NCBI RefSeq assembly: GCF_000359745.1
Contig: NZ_AQHN01000001.1
Span: 38,442 to 102,441, forward strand
Direction: 5' to 3'
DNA length: 64,000 bases
Source of the DNA: Rhizobium freirei PRF 81
Lineage (GTDB): Bacteria; Pseudomonadota; Alphaproteobacteria; Rhizobiales; Rhizobiaceae
The notes below the pieces were generated by a model. That model was not told the DNA's origin. It made no database searches and saw only the letters and a list, made by a program, of their open reading frames with translations. A program made the position numbers and the translations under genes. Shown here piece after piece: positions 7,981 to 15,402 of this stretch. Position 1 is the first letter of the stretch; each line of letters opens with the position of its first letter.

Positions 7981-9024
7981 TTACTGTCCTTGTGCTGAAA
8001 TATCGATGCGCCGGCCGGTCTTGGCGCTCTCGATGGCGCCTAAAACCATGGCGAGGCTGCGAATATTGTCTTCGCTTGCGGTCTCGGGCGCCTTGCCCGT
8101 CCTGATCGCCTCGATGAAGGAGGCGATGACGCTGGCGTGGCCGTGCGTCTCTTCCTCATGTTTCGGTCCGGGAACTTCGATCGGCGCGAAGCCATGCAGG
8201 AGGCCGGGCTCATTGCCGGCGACACTGGCTTCGAAATTCTCTTCGCCGTCCCAGGTCAGCATGCCCTTGCTGCCGGTCAGCCGCCATTGGCTTTCCCAGC
8301 TCGTGCGCCGGCCCTCGGCGCACCAGGAGCCGCGATAGCTGAAGACGACGTCGTCGGAAAAATCGAAGAGCGCATGCGCCGATGCGCCATGCTTGTACCA
8401 GGATCCTGCAGGGTTCTTTTCGACGCAATAGACCGAGAGCGGCACCTTGCCGGAAACGAAGCGAGCGGCGTCGAACGTATGGATCGCCATATCGAGCAGC
8501 AGGACGCTGTCCATTTCCTCGCGGAAACCGCCGAAATGCGGACCGAGGAAGAAATCACAGTGGACGCCCGTCAGCTCGCCGATCGCCCCTTCCTCGACGA
8601 AGCGTCGCAGGCGACGGATCCCGGAGATATAACGGCGGTTCTGGATGATGGCATGGACCTTGCCGGCCTTGGCGGCAAGGTCGATCAGGGCGTCGCCTTC
8701 GGCAAGCGACGTCGCCATCGGCTTTTCACTCAAAACATGACAGCCAGCCTTCAAAGCCGTCGAAACCACAGCGAAGCGTGCCGCCGGGATGACGACGTCA
8801 AAAACCAGATCGGCCTTCGTCGCCGCGATGACATCGCCGAGATCCGAGCCGATGACGGCATCTTCCAGAGAGAACTCTTTCGCAAGGTTTTCAGCGGTCG
8901 CACGATTGAGATCGACCAGGCCGACGACCTGGATGGATTCGGCAAGCGATGGTGTCGAGGTGATGGCCCTGAGCCAGCCTTTAGACATAGCTCCGCACCC
9001 GCACAAAATGGCATTGAATTTCAC
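7981..9024 (-). CDS. Gfo/Idh/MocA family NAD(P)-dependent oxidoreductase
   Basis: A 347-residue dehydrogenase with an N-terminal Rossmann domain (AILCGCGAMSKGWLRA, a GxGxM loop) and the EKP motif (VLSEKPMATS, about residue 98), plus the C-terminal substrate domain including DMAIHTFDAARF with its catalytic-type aspartate and histidine. It starts with GTG preceded by GGAGGACATC. It is transcribed divergently from the LacI gene, and the shared spacer carries a perfect LacI-type operator, so it is most likely a direct target. Function: oxidation or reduction of an unidentified sugar-type substrate in the cytoplasm. Confidence 0.88.
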   Translation of the reverse strand: MKFNAILCGCGAMSKGWLRAITSTPSLAESIQVVGLVDLNRATAENLAKEFSLEDAVIGSDLGDVIAATKADLVFDVVIPAARFAVVSTALKAGCHVLSEKPMATSLAEGDALIDLAAKAGKVHAIIQNRRYISGIRRLRRFVEEGAIGELTGVHCDFFLGPHFGGFREEMDSVLLLDMAIHTFDAARFVSGKVPLSVYCVEKNPAGSWYKHGASAHALFDFSDDVVFSYRGSWCAEGRRTSWESQWRLTGSKGMLTWDGEENFEASVAGNEPGLLHGFAPIEVPGPKHEEETHGHASVIASFIEAIRTGKAPETASEDNIRSLAMVLGAIESAKTGRRIDISAQGQ

Positions 9025-9069
9025 GATGTCCTCCAGCGGGCGGTGATCAACCCCTCATGACACGCGCTC

Positions 9070-9083
9070 CGTAAACGTTTACG
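9070..9083. promoter_or_regulatory. LacI operator between dehydrogenase and lacI-type gene
   Basis: CGTAAACGTTTACG is a perfect 14-bp palindrome with the LacI-family central CG. It sits in the 108-bp divergent spacer, 46 bp before the dehydrogenase start and 49 bp before the regulator start. Control of both genes by the adjacent repressor is the simplest reading. Confidence 0.8.
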
Positions 9084-9132
9084 ATACTATGCGAAAAGAT
9101 TTTCCTGTGTCAATAGAGGAGGACAACGGAAA

Positions 9133-10203
9133 ATGGCGCATGGAGGAAAACCGCGGCCGATGAAGGGAATTCGCCAGCTTGCCGAACATCTCGATATCTC
9201 GATCGGCACAGTATCACGCGCATTGAACGGCAAGCCGGATGTGAACGAAGAGACCCGCAAGCGCGTGCTCGCGGCCGCAGAACAACTCGGCTATGTGGCC
9301 AACCAGTCCGGACGCAGCCTGCGGCAAGGCACGACGAATGTCATCGGCCTGATGATCCAGTCCAGCCGGGAAACGGTCGAGAATAGCGACAACTTCTTCC
9401 TGACCGTGACGGGCGGCCTGCAGAGCGTATTCTCGCGGCACAATCTCGATCTGATCATGCTCCCCTGCCCGCATGACGAAGACCCTTACGAATATCTGAA
9501 ACGCATGGTGGCAAGGCGCATCGTCGATGCGCTGATCCTCTCCGAGACGCAGCGCGTCGACAAGCGCTTCGATATGCTCGCCAAGGCGAAAATTCCGTTC
9601 GCGGCGCTTGGCCGCAGCCTCTCGGGCGTGCAGCATCCGTGGGCCGACCTGGATTTCGACGGCGTCGCCAATTGCGCCGTCGACCGCCTCGTCGCGCGCG
9701 GGCACCGTCGCATTGCCATCAGCACGCCCGCCAGCGACATCAATCTCGGCTTCGTCTTCGTAGAAGGCTATCGCCGTGCACTGGAGCGGCATGGCATCCC
9801 CTATGATCCGGCGCTGGTCATCCGCGCCAAATCGAGCGAACAGGGTGGCTATCAGGTCGCCGATGAACTGCTTCGCCTGGAAGACAGGCCGACGGCTGTG
9901 ATCCTGATCTATGAGCTGATGGCGATCGGCTTCTATCGGCGTGTCATGGAGGCTGGCATCATTCCCGGTCGCGATATCGCCGTCGTCGGCTTTCGCGAGG
10001 CGCCGCGCGCCAAATTCCTGCAGCCGGCGCTGACCTGCTTTCGCACCTCGCTGCACGATCTCGGGGTCGAACTCGCGGAAATCCTGCTTTCCAGCATGCC
10101 CGCCTACAACCATATCTACCCCAACACGAAGCGCCAGAGGACCTGGCCGCTCGAACTCGTTCCCGGCGAAAGCGACGCCTTTCACCTGACGACCGGCAAA
10201 TAA
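9133..10203 (+). CDS. LacI-family transcriptional regulator
   Basis: A 356-residue repressor with the N-terminal LacI helix-turn-helix and hinge helix (IRQLAEHLDISIGTVSRALN, about residues 13-33) and a periplasmic-binding-protein-like effector domain. GAGGAGG lies ahead of the ATG. The divergent position and the palindrome at 9070-9083 support local control of the dehydrogenase-isomerase operon and perhaps the sugar transporter behind it. The effector is unknown; it should be a sugar or an intermediate of the pathway. Confidence 0.93.
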   Translation: MAHGGKPRPMKGIRQLAEHLDISIGTVSRALNGKPDVNEETRKRVLAAAEQLGYVANQSGRSLRQGTTNVIGLMIQSSRETVENSDNFFLTVTGGLQSVFSRHNLDLIMLPCPHDEDPYEYLKRMVARRIVDALILSETQRVDKRFDMLAKAKIPFAALGRSLSGVQHPWADLDFDGVANCAVDRLVARGHRRIAISTPASDINLGFVFVEGYRRALERHGIPYDPALVIRAKSSEQGGYQVADELLRLEDRPTAVILIYELMAIGFYRRVMEAGIIPGRDIAVVGFREAPRAKFLQPALTCFRTSLHDLGVELAEILLSSMPAYNHIYPNTKRQRTWPLELVPGESDAFHLTTGK

Positions 10204-10293
10204 GGCAGCGCCGAAACGCCGCACCGGCCATATCGGCGGTTGCGGCAGCGCCCGTCAGTTGCCATGTAGAGCATCGCAAACAGGGGCCGAGGC

Positions 10294-10683
10294 TTGAGCG
10301 AAGAAACCATCACACTTTACGAAGCGATCGGTGGCGACCGCACGGTGCGGGCGTTGACCTCGCGTTTTTACGAATTGATGGATACGCTGCCCGAGGCAGC
10401 CAATTGCCGCGCCGTACACCCGCCGAGCCTCGAAGGTTCGCAGGAGAAGTTCTACGAATATCTGACGGGCTATCTTGGCGGGCCGCAGCTCTACATCGAA
10501 AAGCGCGGCCATCCCCGCCTGCGCAGCCGGCATTTCGTCGCTGCCATCGGCCCGACCGAACGCGATGAGTGGCTACTTTGCTTCCGCCGAGCCATGAACG
10601 AAACCATCGAGAACGAAAAACTGCGTGCCATCATCTGGGAGCCCGTCGAGCGTCTGGCCTTCCACATGCAGAATAGGGAATGA
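10294..10683 (+). CDS. Group II truncated haemoglobin
   Basis: A 129-residue 2/2 globin: TLYEAIGGDRTVRALTSRFY at the N-terminus, then the EF region with YLTGYLGGPQLYIEKRGHPRLRSRH, whose histidine in the GHPRLR/RSRHF stretch is the proximal haem ligand in group II, and a terminal helix WEPVERLAFHMQ. The only in-frame start fitting the family length is TTG at 10294, with AGGGG about 8 nt upstream. Group II truncated globins bind O2 or NO and are tied to nitrosative or oxidative protection. It ends 7 bp before the DUF423 gene, so the two are probably co-transcribed. Confidence 0.88.
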   Translation: MSEETITLYEAIGGDRTVRALTSRFYELMDTLPEAANCRAVHPPSLEGSQEKFYEYLTGYLGGPQLYIEKRGHPRLRSRHFVAAIGPTERDEWLLCFRRAMNETIENEKLRAIIWEPVERLAFHMQNRE

Positions 10684-10690
10684 GGAAGAT

Positions 10691-11068
10691 ATGAGCATTG
10701 GCGCCACAATCCGTCCGGCCACCCTGTTTATCGCCGGCATTCTCGGCGGCGGCGGCGTCGCGCTTGCTGCAGCTGCCACTCATGGCGGCGATACGCATTT
10801 CCTTGGTGCAGCCTCCACCATGAGCCTCGCCCACGCCCCTGCCCTCCTGGCGCTCTACGCCGGCTATGACCGCATTCGCACGGCGCCTGTCGCCGCTGTT
10901 CTGCTGGGATTGGGAACGCTGATCTTCGCAGGCGACCTGATCAACCGTCACTTCGGCGGCAGCTCGCTCTTTCCGATGGCGGCACCGACGGGCGGAATGG
11001 GCATGATTGCCGGTTGGGCCGTAATCGCGCTTGGCGCCTTCTTCAGGACGAAGGCCGAAAAAGCTTAG
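10691..11068 (+). CDS. DUF423-like small membrane protein
   Basis: A 125-residue protein with four hydrophobic segments; the first (ATLFIAGILGGGGVALAAAA) and the GTLIFAGDLINRHFGG loop resemble the DUF423 (YgdD-like) membrane family. GAGGAAGAT precedes the ATG. It follows the truncated globin gene by 7 bp. The family's function is unknown. The gene converges with the haem-monooxygenase gene downstream, only 36 bp away. Confidence 0.65.
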   Translation: MSIGATIRPATLFIAGILGGGGVALAAAATHGGDTHFLGAASTMSLAHAPALLALYAGYDRIRTAPVAAVLLGLGTLIFAGDLINRHFGGSSLFPMAAPTGGMGMIAGWAVIALGAFFRTKAEKA

Positions 11069-11104
11069 GGCCGGCGTCGTCATCGGCAAGCTGAGAAGAC
11101 CGGC

Positions 11105-11419
11105 TTAAACGCCGGGAACCACGCTGAAGCCTTCGAATTGCGGCGGCCCCCAATAGAGCCGCTTGTTATCGCTTGCGCGGCGATGCGCCATGCGAAAATG
11201 CTCGGATTTCGTCCACTTGATGAAATCCTCTTCGCTGTGCCAGGCCGTGTGCGAGGAAAACGGCGTATAGCCACCATCGACATCCGCTTTGCCGCGCAGC
11301 AGGCGAAACTCCAGGAAGCCGGGCACGTCGGAGAGCCGAGAATCGCGCCCTCTCCAAACCTCTTCGAATTCGCCCTCCAAACCGATGACGACCTTGAAGC
11401 GGTTCATGGCGATGTACAT
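11105..11419 (-). CDS. IsdG/HmuQ-like haem-degrading monooxygenase (ABM domain)
   Basis: A 104-residue ferredoxin-like alpha+beta barrel of the antibiotic biosynthesis monooxygenase type. The IsdG catalytic set is visible: Asn6 in MYIAMNRFKV, Trp69 in DFIKW and His79 in HFRMAH. The Trp-to-His spacing of ten residues is the same as in IsdG. This points to oxidative opening of haem to release iron in the cytoplasm. It is the last gene of a minus-strand unit that starts behind an iron operator at 12205-12219, and the haem-uptake operon lies 3 kb away, which fits the role. The assignment as a haem oxygenase is a strong inference. Confidence 0.75.
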   Translation of the reverse strand: MYIAMNRFKVVIGLEGEFEEVWRGRDSRLSDVPGFLEFRLLRGKADVDGGYTPFSSHTAWHSEEDFIKWTKSEHFRMAHRRASDNKRLYWGPPQFEGFSVVPGV

Positions 11420-11437
11420 GGCAACCTCGTTCGACGA

Positions 11438-11716
11438 TCAGACCTTTTTGCGGCGTGCGACAGTCTTATCCACGTCAAGCGCAAAGGCAACGACATTTGC
11501 GCCGTCACGGCTGGCCACGTCCAGCGGCTGATCCGGCGCTTCTCCCGGCATGCGCGCCTTCCACGCCGGAAAGGTCGCGACATTCGCGGCGCGATGCTGC
11601 TCTTCGGCGCGGCGCATCAGCAATTCATAGAGTTCGGGCACAAGCCCATCGCCATTCTGCGCGGCCAGCTTGTGCAGGCCGATCAGAACAACCCCGTCAG
11701 GGCCATTATCGATCAT
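11438..11716 (-). CDS. Small conserved-type protein of unknown function
   Basis: A 92-residue soluble protein (starts MIDNGPDGVVLIGLHKLAAQ, ends with the basic tail VARRKKV). I do not recognise a family. Its ATG overlaps the stop of the DUF2325 gene in an ATGA arrangement, which indicates translational coupling. It precedes the haem monooxygenase gene by 18 bp, so all three appear to be one iron-controlled unit. No cysteine motif or membrane segment is seen. The frame extends upstream inside the DUF2325 gene, but the overlap start is far more likely. Confidence 0.65.
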   Translation of the reverse strand: MIDNGPDGVVLIGLHKLAAQNGDGLVPELYELLMRRAEEQHRAANVATFPAWKARMPGEAPDQPLDVASRDGANVVAFALDVDKTVARRKKV

Positions 11717-12111
11717 TGGGAAACGTCTCGTTCTTTCATGGTCTGCAGCGCCCGCTCGAGGCTGGACTTGCTGCCGTTGCGCAAGGGAATGAAGGCCTTG
11801 CCGAACTTCTTGCAGCCGGTCTTCACCCGCAGGCACGCATCGTGGCTGATACAGTCGATGGGGCAGAAGACGCAGTCGACCGAGGGCAATACCGTATCGA
11901 TACGCGACACCGCTTCACGAAGGCCGCCATCGTGATGGATCAGTTCGGCCCCGAAGTTGCTGGCGATCTGGCGCAGATGGGCCACCTGGCAATCGCGACC
12001 GCCGACATAGAGAAAGCTGCGCACATCGAGATTGGACTTCCCGGAGGTCTGTACCGTCGCCTGCACCTCACGGCTCCCGCGGCCAGAATCCTTCTTCCCC
12101 TTACGCGCCAT
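11713..12111 (-). CDS. DUF2325 family protein
   Basis: A 132-residue protein with a very basic N-terminus (MARKGKKDSGRG) followed by the DUF2325 core: SFLYVGGRDCQVAHLRQIA, ELIHHDGG and the cysteine pattern VDCVFCPIDCISHDACLRVK (five cysteines here or nearby plus histidine), which may bind metal. The family's function is not established. The gene heads a three-gene operon ending in a haem monooxygenase. A TGA-N9-TCA iron operator sits about 95 bp upstream, suggesting derepression in low iron. Confidence 0.75.
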   Translation of the reverse strand: MARKGKKDSGRGSREVQATVQTSGKSNLDVRSFLYVGGRDCQVAHLRQIASNFGAELIHHDGGLREAVSRIDTVLPSVDCVFCPIDCISHDACLRVKTGCKKFGKAFIPLRNGSKSSLERALQTMKERDVSQ

Positions 12112-12204
12112 GCATCACCCGTTTGCTGGTTGCTCTTGCACGCTCGATTCCGCCGAGCGCGAGGCGACCTTAGTAAACATGAGTTTTATAGTAAAGTATA
12201 AAGT

Positions 12205-12219
12205 TGATAGTTTTCATCA
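12205..12219. promoter_or_regulatory. IRO box (putative RirA operator) upstream of DUF2325 operon
   Basis: TGATAGTTTTCATCA fits the Rhizobium iron-responsive operator TGA-N9-TCA exactly. It lies in an AT-rich 144-bp spacer between the end of tonB and the DUF2325 start, next to TATACT/TATAAA-like -10 sequences on the minus strand. The motif is short, so context (iron genes on both sides) carries part of the weight. Confidence 0.6.
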
Positions 12220-12255
12220 TATTTTATCGCAGACCATGCACGCCATGATGACCGA

Positions 12256-13500
12256 CTATCGCGATCCAATCTGAACGGCCTGCGTGGCCGGCCATGCGGA
12301 CCTCCCCCACTCAGGAGGCAGTGGCGGAAATGGCGCAGCCTGGCGGATGAGATCCATCACAGCCTGATCCAATTCGGGGTTACCGGAACTCCTCACCAGG
12401 GAGAGAGAGCGGAGTTCGCCGCCTGCGCCGATCGTCAAAGACATGGCAACCGTCAGGCCCGTCTTGTATTTCGAGGGCACGCGCCCGACAAATCGCCTGA
12501 CGCGCGCCTCAACCTTGCCCTTGTAATTTGCCATGACCGCGTCGCCAGAACCGGTGCGTCGAGCGTTGACAACCGAGTTGTTGTTATCGGATCGGTCCAC
12601 TTCGGTTCCGTCGACAGAACCTCTCCTGGCGTCCTCCCGACCCTCCCCTTTCGACCCCGATTTCGCCTTGACGATCTTTGCGACCGGCTTCTTGATGTCC
12701 TTCGGCTTCTCGATCGGCTTCGGTTTCGCAACGGGCGTCGCGACCTCCCGCTGAGGCTGGGTCGGCTGAATCTCGGCAATCTGGGTCTCAACTGGCTGGA
12801 TCACCGTCGTGTCGGCCGGTGCCTGTGTCGCCAAGATCTGCGGCTGCTCGGGAACGATAGTTTCGGGAGGCGCCTGCTCGATCGGCTGCACAGCTTCAGC
12901 CGTCTGGACCGGTTGAGCCTCAACAGCATGCGGCTGAACGACATCGGGCTGCGGCGCCTGTGGCCGGGCTTGCTCCGGGGTGACTTCGACCGGTTGCACC
13001 GTCTGCGCCTGGACTGCTTCGGCGGTCACCTGCTGCTGCTCTGGCTGCTGATTCTCGTCGCCGGCTGCGATCTGATCGGCATCGGAATTGCCGATCATGA
13101 CGACGCTGACGCTATCGCCCGCCTCTTCCTTCGCCTCCTCCGGCGTCGCAATGAAGGTTAGCAGCAATAATGCGACCACGAGCGCATGAAACAGGCAGGA
13201 GCCCAGGCTGGAAAAAACAAGCCGCTTTCCGCCGCCCGAAGCTGCCACCTGAAGCTTCTCAGGCAGCGCATCCATCGGCAGCTGTTCCGCCGCCTCAATT
13301 GGAGCCGGCTCGGCAGGATGCTCCGGGAAGGGGCTGATCTGCGTAAGGCGGCCATAGTGTATCACCGTCTCGCCGGCCGGCGGGCGTGGCACGCCTTCGA
13401 GGCCGGTCAATTCATGGCCGGGCAGCGCGCTCGGATAGTTGTCATTCAAGCCGCCATTGTCGCGGCGTTCCATGGAAACCTTGACCGAGCGCATCGCCAT
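12256..13500 (-). CDS. tonB: TonB energy transducer
   Basis: A 414-residue TonB. A cytoplasmic N-terminal stretch of about 93 residues precedes the single transmembrane anchor (about 94-118, SCLFHALVVALLLLTFIAT). A long periplasmic Pro/Gln/Val-rich region (about 150-265) and a Lys/Pro segment (KPKPIEKPKDIKKPVAKIVK) follow. The C-terminal TonB fold includes VEARVRRFVGRVPSKYKTGL, LSLVRSSGNPELDQAVMDLI and APFPPLPPEW. It couples the proton-motive force to outer-membrane haem/siderophore receptors. It is transcribed divergently from hmuPSTUV behind a shared iron-operator region, after a small secreted-protein gene 5 bp upstream. The long cytoplasmic N-terminus is unlike enteric TonB. Confidence 0.92.
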   Translation of the reverse strand: MAMRSVKVSMERRDNGGLNDNYPSALPGHELTGLEGVPRPPAGETVIHYGRLTQISPFPEHPAEPAPIEAAEQLPMDALPEKLQVAASGGGKRLVFSSLGSCLFHALVVALLLLTFIATPEEAKEEAGDSVSVVMIGNSDADQIAAGDENQQPEQQQVTAEAVQAQTVQPVEVTPEQARPQAPQPDVVQPHAVEAQPVQTAEAVQPIEQAPPETIVPEQPQILATQAPADTTVIQPVETQIAEIQPTQPQREVATPVAKPKPIEKPKDIKKPVAKIVKAKSGSKGEGREDARRGSVDGTEVDRSDNNNSVVNARRTGSGDAVMANYKGKVEARVRRFVGRVPSKYKTGLTVAMSLTIGAGGELRSLSLVRSSGNPELDQAVMDLIRQAAPFPPLPPEWGRSAWPATQAVQIGSR

Positions 13501-13505
13501 GGCCG

Positions 13506-13955
13506 TCAGCCTTCAAAAGGAACCGATGTTTGCGAGCGGGTCGCCAATGCGGCCTTGCACTCGCCCGCCGCCGGACCATCGCATACGGGCGTATCGTTGA
13601 TGATGATGCGGGAGACGGCTTCGCATTTCACGCCGGGCATGTCGAATTGCCGCACGCGCTTCTTGCCGAGCGGCAGATCGCGGAAATCGAGGACGGTGAC
13701 GCGATCGACGGCATTCTTGTCGTTGAAGAAGGCGAGTTCGAAAGAGATCTTGTTGATCGGCGTCGCCATCTCGTTCTCGGCGACGAAGGTCATCATGCAG
13801 CCCTTCTGTGACGGTGCCAGCGCATTGAGCTCGACATTGAGCTTGTGCGCGGCGGTTGCCGGGGCCGCGCTTGCATCCTCGGCAAAGGCCGGGACGCCGA
13901 ATGTCGCGATGGAAATCCCCGAGACAGCGAGCGCCAAGATCGTTTTCGTCAGCAT
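13506..13955 (-). CDS. Periplasmic protein of unknown function, tonB-linked
   Basis: A 149-residue protein with a clear signal peptide (MLTKTILALAVSGISIATFG, cleavage after AFA near residue 26). The mature part contains four cysteines, probably two disulfides (KGCMMTF, GVKCEAV, PVCDGPAAGECKA), and a beta-rich sequence. I do not recognise a family. I set the start at 13955 because GGGAG is 8 nt upstream, while it is only 2 nt from the ATG at 13961. It is the first gene after the iron operator and ends 5 bp before tonB, so it belongs to the iron-regulated tonB operon and may assist TonB-dependent uptake (inference). Confidence 0.75.
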   Translation of the reverse strand: MLTKTILALAVSGISIATFGVPAFAEDASAAPATAAHKLNVELNALAPSQKGCMMTFVAENEMATPINKISFELAFFNDKNAVDRVTVLDFRDLPLGKKRVRQFDMPGVKCEAVSRIIINDTPVCDGPAAGECKAALATRSQTSVPFEG

Positions 13956-14036
13956 CGGCATGTCTCCCGAAATAGGTGTCGACGCGCGCCAGCCAACCAA
14001 CTAACCGCCCTGGCGTGTACCGTCGAAATTTTTAAA

Positions 14037-14093
14037 CTTGACTTTCTTGGTATCCTATTGCGTCTTTATGAAACCATGAGTATTAAAGTCAAG
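14037..14093. promoter_or_regulatory. Divergent tonB / hmuPSTUV promoter region with inverted repeat
   Basis: CTTGACTTT (14037-14045) and AAAGTCAAG (14085-14093) form a 9-bp inverted repeat 39 bp apart, so each strand shows a TTGACT -35 element facing inward. Leftward, ATAAAG (rc of 14064-14069) is a -10 at 17-bp spacing. The rightward -10 is less clear. The arrangement predicts overlapping divergent promoters for both iron operons. Confidence 0.5.
14077..14091. promoter_or_regulatory. IRO box (RirA operator) controlling hmuPSTUV and tonB
   Basis: TGAGTATTAAAGTCA matches the Rhizobium IRO consensus TGA-N9-TCA. It overlaps the -35 of the leftward tonB-side promoter and lies 35 bp before the hmuP ATG. 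RirA control of tonB and hmu genes is established in Rhizobium leguminosarum, and the gene arrangement here is the same. Confidence 0.75.
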
Positions 14094-14125
14094 ATAAATT
14101 TGACCGGACAGCAGTTCGGCTACCG

Positions 14126-14326
14126 ATGAATTTTCAGGCAAAACCAAACAGGATGATTGCTGACAAGACCCCAACGCCGCCGGCACGAAGCACGGCGGCA
14201 CCGCAATTAAGAATCGTCGAGAGCACGGATATTTTCCGAGGCCAGACCGAAATCATGATCAGGCACGAAGGCGTCATCTATCGCATGAAGATTACGCGTC
14301 AAGGCAAGCTCATACTCAACAAATAG
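14126..14326 (+). CDS. hmuP: Haemin uptake protein HmuP (HemP family)
   Basis: A 66-residue HemP/HmuP protein. The conserved C-terminal core is VESTDIFRGQTEIMIRHEGVIYRMKITRQGKLILNK (given here by its start and end; core residues about 31-66), the hallmark of the family. HmuP proteins are small regulators or accessory factors of haem uptake. It is the first gene of hmuPSTUV, 10 bp before hmuS. The ribosome binding site of ATG 14126 is weak; an in-frame ATG at 14153 is an alternative and would leave the core intact. Confidence 0.88.
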   Translation: MNFQAKPNRMIADKTPTPPARSTAAPQLRIVESTDIFRGQTEIMIRHEGVIYRMKITRQGKLILNK

Positions 14327-14336
14327 GCATGAAAAA

Positions 14337-15392
14337 ATGACTGAAACGACCCGACCGACACCCGCCGAAATCCGCGCCTTCCGCGCCGAAAACCCGAAGA
14401 TGCGCGAACGCGATATCGCCGCCCGCCTCAACATTTCCGAAGCAGCCCTGGTGGCTGCCGAAGTCGGCATCTCAGCTACCCGCATCGACGCAAGCGTCGA
14501 CCGCTTCCTGGCGCGAATCGCCTCGCTCGGTGAAATCATGGCCTTGTCGCGCAACGAAAGCGCCGTGCACGAGAAGATCGGCGTCTATGAAAACATGAAG
14601 TTCGGCGTCCAGGCGGCCATCGTGCTGGGCGAGAATATCGACCTGCGCATCTTCCCGAAGCGCTGGGTGCATGGCTTTGCCGTCACCAAGCTCGATGGCG
14701 ATCAGCAGAAACTGAGCCTGCAGTTCTTCGACAAGGCCGGCGATGCCGTCCACAAGGTGCATCTGCGCCCCGCGTCGAATGTCGAAGCCTATCACGCCAT
14801 GGTCGCAGAGCTGCGCATCGAAGATCAGTCACAGGAATTCGTCGAGGACCGCTCCGGCTACGATAATGGCGCCGCGGACGGCGACGTCAGCCGCGACGAG
14901 CTGCGCGACCACTGGAGCCGCATGACCGACACGCACGAATTCTTCGGCATGCTGAAGAAGCTGAAGATCGGCCGCCAGGATGCCATCCGCACCGTCGGCG
15001 ACGACTATGCATGGAAGCTGGATGCCGGTGCCGTCGCCGAGATGATGCACGCCTCCGTGCGCGAGGGCCTGCCGATCATGTGCTTCGTCGCCAACGAAGG
15101 CACCGTGCAGATCCATTCCGGCCCGATCGTCAACGTGCAGACCATGGGTCCGTGGATCAACGTCATGGATCCGACCTTCCACCTGCACCTGCGCCAGGAC
15201 CAGATCGCCGAGACCTGGGCCGTGCGCAAGCCGACCAAGGACGGCCACGTGACTTCGCTCGAAGCCTACAACACCAAGGGCGAGATGATCATCCAGTTCT
15301 TCGGCAAGCGAAAAGAAGGCTTCGACGAGCGCCCCGACTGGCGCGCCATCATCGAAAACCTGACGAAAGACGGCGCCAGCGTCGCTGCATGA
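14337..15392 (+). CDS. hmuS: Haemin-degrading/transport factor HmuS
   Basis: A 351-residue cytoplasmic protein of the HemS/ChuX/HmuS family, with the internal duplication typical of it: VMALSRNESAVHEKIGVYEN in the first half and CFVANEGTVQIHSGPIVNVQ in the second, each followed by a WINVMDPTFHLHL-type strand. HemS-type proteins take haem from the ABC importer and store or degrade it. It starts 10 bp after hmuP and is followed by hmuT after 10 bp. Confidence 0.93.
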   Translation: MTETTRPTPAEIRAFRAENPKMRERDIAARLNISEAALVAAEVGISATRIDASVDRFLARIASLGEIMALSRNESAVHEKIGVYENMKFGVQAAIVLGENIDLRIFPKRWVHGFAVTKLDGDQQKLSLQFFDKAGDAVHKVHLRPASNVEAYHAMVAELRIEDQSQEFVEDRSGYDNGAADGDVSRDELRDHWSRMTDTHEFFGMLKKLKIGRQDAIRTVGDDYAWKLDAGAVAEMMHASVREGLPIMCFVANEGTVQIHSGPIVNVQTMGPWINVMDPTFHLHLRQDQIAETWAVRKPTKDGHVTSLEAYNTKGEMIIQFFGKRKEGFDERPDWRAIIENLTKDGASVAA

Positions 15393-15402
15393 GAAATGGT
15401 CA

